Positions 60,078 through 64,000 of a DNA stretch of 64,000 nucleotides are shown piece after piece. A program made the translations under genes and the position numbers. The notes beneath the pieces were generated by a model, which saw only the letters and a program-made list of their open reading frames with translations, was not told the DNA's origin and searched no databases. Source of the DNA: Mycobacteriales bacterium (GTDB taxonomy: Bacteria; Actinomycetota; Actinomycetes; Mycobacteriales; CADCTP01); the NCBI GenBank assembly GCA_035995165.1, contig DASYKU010000124.1, positions 84,094 through 148,093 of the forward strand, in the 5' to 3' direction. The stretch's first letter is position 1, and each line of letters begins with the position of its first letter.

Positions 60078-62846
60078 ATGTCCTCTGTCGTGCTCACCCG
60101 AGGTCCGGCAGCGCGAAGGCGAACACTCACCGGTGGCGTGCTCGCACTGGCGCTGGCCGGCTCGGTGGTCGTGGTGCTGGCCTCGAACCAGGGCACCGCC
60201 CACGCGGTCGGACCGGTGGGGACCGTCGCGGCGTTGCCGGCGTCCGAGACCGCCGGGCGCGGCGCCACGCTGCCGTTCGTCGAGCACGAGGCCGAGAACG
60301 TCGCCACCACCGGCACGATCATCGGCTCCAACCGGGCCGAGGGCACGCTGGCCGGGGAGGCGTCCGGCCGCAAGGCGGTCACCCTCGGGGCCGGGCAGTT
60401 CGTGCAGTTCACGCTGACCGCGCCGGCCAACTCGATCGTGGCCCGGGTCAGCATCCCGGACTCCTCCACCGGCACCGGGCTGGACGGCGCGCTGAACCTC
60501 TCGATCAACGGGGCCGCGGCCGGCACCCTGCCGGTCACCTCCCGGTACGGCTGGTACTACGGCAGCTACCCGTTCACCAACGCCCCCGGCGCCGGGCACG
60601 CCCACCACTTCTACGACGAGAGCCGCAAGCTGCTCGGCCAGACGTTCCCGGCCGGCACGACGGTCCGGCTGTCGTACGGGGCGTCGAACATCCCGGCGTA
60701 CACGGTGGACCTGGCCGACTTCGAGAACGTCGCGGCGCCGGCGGCCCAGCCGGTGAACTCGATCTCGATCACCGCGAACGGCGCCGACCCGACCGGCGCG
60801 GGCGACTCGGCTCCGGCCATCGACACGACCGTGGCCCAGGCCAGGGCGCAGGCGAAGACGGTCTGGATCCCGGCCGGCACGTTCACCGTCAACCGGCACA
60901 TCATCCTCGACGGCGTCACCGTCGCCGGGGCCGGTCAGTGGTACTCGGTGCTGCACGGCGACGGGGTCGGCGTCTACGGAAAGTTCGTCGCCGACGGCGG
61001 CCCGAGCCAGAACGTGCACGTGTCGAACTTCGCCGTCATCGGCGAGATCAAGGAACGCAACGACGCCGCGCAGGTCAACGGCATCGGCGGGGCGCTGTCG
61101 AACTCCTCGGTCACCGGCCTGTGGATCCAGCACACCAAGGTCGGGGCCTGGATGGACGGGCCGTTCACCAACTTCACCTTCAGCGGCAACCGGGTCCTCG
61201 ACCAGACCGCGGACGGGCTGAACCTGCACGACGGCATCACGAACTCCATCGTGAGCAACAACTTCATCCGCAACAGCGGCGACGACGGGCTGGCGCTGTG
61301 GGCGGAGCACAACCAGGAGAGCGGTGACTCCTTCACCCACAACACGGTGATCGCCCCGATCCTGGCCAACAACATCGCCATCTACGGCGGCAGCGGCATC
61401 ACCGTCTCCAACAACGTCGTCGCCGACACCCAGACCCAGGGCGGCGGGCTGCACTTCGCCAACCGGTTCACCGCGGTGCCGGTGGCCGGGATCTTCACCG
61501 TGGCCGACAACACCGCGGTGCGGGCGGGCGTGCTCGATCCCAACTGGCAGTTCGGCGTCGGGTCGATCTGGTTCGACGGCCGGGACGGCCCGATGACCAA
61601 CACGATCAACGTGTCCGGGCTGCGGCTGATCGACAACTCGTACGAGGGGATCCAGTTCATCGACTCCAGCGTCACCGGCGTGCACTTCGACGGGGTGAGC
61701 ATCGAGGGCGCGGGCACGTTCGCCCTGCAACTGCAGGGGGTCGGGGCGGCCTCGTTCCGCAATGTGGTCGCGTCCGGGCTGGGCAAGACCGGGACGTACA
61801 ACTGCATGGGGCCGAACGCGTTCGCGATCACCGACCTGGGCGGTAACGCGGGCTGGTCGGATGTCTACTGTGGACCGTGGCCGGACCCGGTGTACGGGAC
61901 CCCGACGGTGCCGCCGACGACGCCGCCGACCGGGCCCACGCCGCCGCCCTCCACGCCGCCGCCCTCGACCCCGCCGCCGCCACCGGCGAACGGGAACCTG
62001 GCCCAGGGCAAGCCGATCACCGCGACCGGGTTCGTGGACGTGGACCGGCCGCAGAGCGCGAACGACGGCAGCACCACGACATACTGGGAGAGCACGAACA
62101 ACGCGTTCCCGCAGTCGATCACGGTCGACCTGGGCGCGGCGACGTCGATCAACCACGTGACGCTGCGGCTCCCGCCGACCTGGGAGGCGCGGACCCAGAC
62201 GCTGTCGGTCAGCGGCAGCACCGACGGGACCGCGTTCACCGGCATCGTCGGCTCCGGGGCGGTCCGGTTCGACCCGGCCACCGGGGACAACGCGACGCTG
62301 AGCTTCGCCGCGGTCTCGACCCGGTTCGTCCGGGTGACGATCACGGCCAACACCGGGTGGCCGGCCGGCCAGCTGGCCGAGCTCGAGGTGTACGCGGGCG
62401 GGACGGCGACGACTCCGCCTCCGCCCACCGGTGACCTGGCCCGGGGGAGGGCCGCCACGTCGAGCTCGTTCACCGACGTCGACGTGCCGGCGCGGCTGAC
62501 CGACGGCGACGCGAACACCTACTGGGAGAGCGCCAACAACGTCTTCCCGCAGTTCGCGCAGGTCGACCTGGGCTCGGCGCAGTCGGTGAGCCGGCTGGTG
62601 CTCAGGCTGCCGCCGGCGGCGGCCTGGGCCGCCCGGTCCGAGACGCTCTCCGTGCTGGGCAGCCCGGACGGCACGACGTTCAGCACGGTCGCGGGGTCGG
62701 CGGCGTACCGGTTCGACCCGGCGACGGGGAACACCGTGACGATCACCTTCCCGGCGGCGTCGCGGCGGTTCGTGCGGGTGAGCATCACCGCGAACACGGG
62801 CTGGCCGGCCGGTCAGCTCTCGTCCCTGGAGGTGTACGCCTCCTGA
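60078..62846 (+). CDS. Secreted GH87-type alpha-1,3-glucanase/mycodextranase
   Basis: A 922-residue secreted protein. A signal segment (residues about 15-43) is followed by a CBM-like beta domain (about 65-240: HEAENVATTGT, YGWYYGSYPF). A right-handed beta-helix spans about 245-600, then a Pro/Thr linker (about 610-637) and two F5/8-type discoidin-like modules (about 638-775 and 785-922). Three aspartates, D379 (ADGLNLHDG) and D402-D403 (NSGDDGLALW), have the 23+1 spacing that I recall for the essential Asp residues of characterised GH87 alpha-1,3-glucanases. It would cut alpha-1,3-glucan or nigeran outside the cell. It is divergent from a sugar transporter operon with an alpha-glucosidase. 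Confidence 0.82.
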   Translation: MSSVVLTRGPAARRRTLTGGVLALALAGSVVVVLASNQGTAHAVGPVGTVAALPASETAGRGATLPFVEHEAENVATTGTIIGSNRAEGTLAGEASGRKAVTLGAGQFVQFTLTAPANSIVARVSIPDSSTGTGLDGALNLSINGAAAGTLPVTSRYGWYYGSYPFTNAPGAGHAHHFYDESRKLLGQTFPAGTTVRLSYGASNIPAYTVDLADFENVAAPAAQPVNSISITANGADPTGAGDSAPAIDTTVAQARAQAKTVWIPAGTFTVNRHIILDGVTVAGAGQWYSVLHGDGVGVYGKFVADGGPSQNVHVSNFAVIGEIKERNDAAQVNGIGGALSNSSVTGLWIQHTKVGAWMDGPFTNFTFSGNRVLDQTADGLNLHDGITNSIVSNNFIRNSGDDGLALWAEHNQESGDSFTHNTVIAPILANNIAIYGGSGITVSNNVVADTQTQGGGLHFANRFTAVPVAGIFTVADNTAVRAGVLDPNWQFGVGSIWFDGRDGPMTNTINVSGLRLIDNSYEGIQFIDSSVTGVHFDGVSIEGAGTFALQLQGVGAASFRNVVASGLGKTGTYNCMGPNAFAITDLGGNAGWSDVYCGPWPDPVYGTPTVPPTTPPTGPTPPPSTPPPSTPPPPPANGNLAQGKPITATGFVDVDRPQSANDGSTTTYWESTNNAFPQSITVDLGAATSINHVTLRLPPTWEARTQTLSVSGSTDGTAFTGIVGSGAVRFDPATGDNATLSFAAVSTRFVRVTITANTGWPAGQLAELEVYAGGTATTPPPPTGDLARGRAATSSSFTDVDVPARLTDGDANTYWESANNVFPQFAQVDLGSAQSVSRLVLRLPPAAAWAARSETLSVLGSPDGTTFSTVAGSAAYRFDPATGNTVTITFPAASRRFVRVSITANTGWPAGQLSSLEVYAS

Positions 62847-62853
62847 GCGACTC

Positions 62854-62888
62854 CCGTCCCGGCCGGCGCCCCTCGCCGGCCGGGACGG
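62854..62888. terminator. Strong bidirectional hairpin terminator
   Basis: A perfect 15-bp stem (outer CCGTCCC/GGGACGG) with a 5-base loop, in the 51-base gap between the convergent glucanase and DsbA-like genes. Confidence 0.85.
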
Positions 62889-62897
62889 ATCGCCGTC

Positions 62898-63476
62898 TCA
62901 GCGCGCCCGCTTGAGCTCCGCGAACTGGGGGACGGCGGAGATCAGCTTCATCGCCTCGTACAGCTTCTCGGAGTCGGCGCCGGTGGGTTGCTCGGTCACG
63001 ATCGGCCCGAAGTAGCCGGGGCCGTCGCCGAAGGCGATCACCGGGCTGCCGGACTCCTGCCCGGCCCGGCGCTGGCTCTGCTCGTGGCTGGCCTCGACGT
63101 CGGAGTCCCGGCCGGAGTCCTCGTACGCGTCGAGCAGGTCGGTCGGCAGGCCCGCGTCCGCGACGGCGCCGGCGACCAGCTCCTTGGTGAGCGTCCCGCC
63201 GTCCTCGTGCAGCCGCCGGCCGAGCGCGGTGTAGAGCGCGTCCACGGCCTCGTTGCCCTGCCGCAGCCCGGCCTCGGCCAGCACCCGGGACGCGAGCCTC
63301 GACTGTCGCATGCCCTCCTGGTACTGCTCCGGGACGTCCTTGTCCGCGTTGAGCACGGCCAGGCTCATCAGCCGCCATTCGACCTCGTCGCCGTGCTCGG
63401 CGGCGGCGTCCCGCAGCCAGCGACCGGTGTTCCAGGTGTACGGGCAGGTCGGGTCGAACCAGAAGGTCACGGTCAT
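62898..63476 (-). CDS. DsbA-family (mycothiol-dependent nitroreductase-like) protein
   Basis: A 192-residue thioredoxin-fold protein with a helical insertion. The active-site motif near the start is FWFDPTCPYTWNTGRWL, that is CPYT rather than CxxC. FGDGPGYFGPIVTEQPTG contains the cis-Pro region. The fold, length and ending match the actinobacterial group that includes the mycothiol-dependent Rv2466c, but with only the first cysteine, so a monothiol mechanism is implied. ATG 63476 is chosen as the family's usual start. Confidence 0.85.
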   Translation of the reverse strand: MTVTFWFDPTCPYTWNTGRWLRDAAAEHGDEVEWRLMSLAVLNADKDVPEQYQEGMRQSRLASRVLAEAGLRQGNEAVDALYTALGRRLHEDGGTLTKELVAGAVADAGLPTDLLDAYEDSGRDSDVEASHEQSQRRAGQESGSPVIAFGDGPGYFGPIVTEQPTGADSEKLYEAMKLISAVPQFAELKRAR

Positions 63477-63561
63477 GACCCGGTCCTGCCCAGAATTCGG
63501 CCGGCAGATTCCCATCGGTCCGGACATCGGGGGTGGGCGTTCGCGGGGTGATCGGATCGGG

Positions 63562-63567
63562 TAGGCA
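63562..63567 (+). promoter_or_regulatory. -10-like hexamer TAGGCA, leaderless start
   Basis: The hexamer ends 7 nt before the GTG at 63575, with no ribosome-binding site. Confidence 0.4.
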
Positions 63568-63574
63568 GTCGCCC

Positions 63575-63793
63575 GTGACCGACACCAACCGCTACGCCGA
63601 CAGCTTCCGCATCCTCGACGCCGACGGCGACGGCAAGATCTCCGCCGCCGAGCTGGTCCAGCTCATGCGCGGCCTCGGCGACGACGTGACCGACGAGGCC
63701 GCGGCCAAGGCCGTCGACCTGATGGACACCGACGGCGACGGCCTCGTCAGCCTCGAGGAGTTCGCCGGCTACCAGGCCACCCACGGCGTCTGA
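63575..63793 (+). CDS. Two-EF-hand calcium-binding protein
   Basis: A 72-residue protein with two canonical EF-hand loops: DADGDGKISAAE and DTDGDGLVSLEE. Each has all calcium-coordinating positions (1, 3, 5, 7, 9, 12) filled by suitable residues. It is comparable in size to actinobacterial calerythrin-like and CabA-type calcium sensors or buffers. GTG 63575 fits the leaderless -10 hexamer. No signal peptide, so it is cytosolic. Confidence 0.93.
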   Translation: MTDTNRYADSFRILDADGDGKISAAELVQLMRGLGDDVTDEAAAKAVDLMDTDGDGLVSLEEFAGYQATHGV

Positions 63794-64000
63794 CGTCGGA
63801 GAGCCCCCGTACGGCGATCGCTCCGTGCCGCTCCGCGGTCCGCCGGCCGGTGCCGGCCGCACGGTCCCCCGGGGCGGCCCGGCGCCGGCGCGCGCCGGCC
63901 CGCTCCGGTCCGCTTCACGCCGAGCAGTCGGCCGGGCGCCGGCGCGCGCCGGGTTCGCTCCGCGCCGAGCAGTCGGCCGGGCGCCGGCGCGCGGCGGGTT
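63794..64000 (+). repeat. GC-rich tail with tandem 45-bp repeat running off the window
   Basis: Units at 63911-63955 and 63956-64000 are nearly identical (core gccgagcagtcggccgggcg followed by ccggcgcgc). A partial, diverged copy precedes them from about 63880. No gene was recognised. The period is a multiple of three, so a coding repeat beyond the edge cannot be excluded. Confidence 0.7.

Noticed and set aside
60059..62518. Minus-strand open frames opposite the GH87-type gene
   Set aside because: Composition is the complement of a Thr/Gly-rich secreted protein, and no family features are present.

Overview
The window is a very high-GC bacterial chromosome segment. It has strong G/C third-position bias, many GTG starts, and compact operons with ATGA/GTGA overlaps. 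Gene content points to an actinobacterium, probably filamentous or soil-dwelling: the mfd / SurA-like lipoprotein / mazG / eno / divIC / DUF501 / Ppx-GppA cluster, DUF4235, DUF5999-like and DUF6235-like families, and zf-HC2 anti-sigma. The genus cannot be fixed from sequence reading alone. No rRNA and no CRISPR array were seen; there is one tRNA.

Layout. 1-4.1 kb: two tandem paralogous secreted propeller-type proteins, the first cut by the window edge and carrying malectin-like and PKD domains. 4.3-8.3 kb: an APS kinase with a degenerate sulfurylase-like N-terminus, a TauE/SafE permease, a polytopic membrane protein and an Rrf2 regulator. 8.3-10.9 kb: a SIS-domain isomerase, a decayed S8 protease and a methyltransferase. 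11-21.3 kb: the conserved housekeeping block (mfd, lipoprotein chaperone, mazG, eno, divIC-like, DUF501, Ppx/GppA). 21.3-27.8 kb: small enzymes (M24-fold protein, P-loop kinase, isochorismatase, histidine phosphatase, methyltransferase, secreted lipase, LuxR regulator, family 5 UDG). 27.8-31.9 kb: a DUF4129 / membrane protein / MoxR / DUF58 / membrane protein operon. 31.9-36.6 kb: type II NADH dehydrogenase, a broken AlbA_2-type gene, a polysaccharide-deacetylase-like protein, proA and a tRNA.

36.6-38.2 kb is a scar of mobile DNA. The tRNA has a UAA anticodon but a short (class I) variable loop. It is abutted by the C-terminal half of a large serine recombinase, whose last codons run antisense through the tRNA, then by fragments of unrelated genes and a frameshifted DUF5999-like gene. 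After this come an RCC1-repeat secreted protein, a tightly coupled four-gene redox operon of unknown purpose (40.1-43.0 kb, FAD oxidoreductase plus AhpD-like protein plus two unrecognised proteins), and a second patch of decayed genes (43.6-44.8 kb). 44.8-53.5 kb holds small enzymes, an ECF sigma factor with its zinc-finger anti-sigma, and transporters.

53.5-62.9 kb is the most coherent pathway: a LacI regulator, a GH13 alpha-glucosidase, two sugar ABC permeases, a lipoprotein solute-binding protein and a divergent secreted GH87-type alpha-1,3-glucanase/mycodextranase. Together they read as an alpha-glucan utilisation locus: depolymerise outside, import oligosaccharides, hydrolyse inside. The transport ATPase is not here.

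A recurrent feature is a -10-like hexamer placed 6-7 nt before the start codon with no ribosome-binding site. This suggests leaderless transcription for at least eleven genes.
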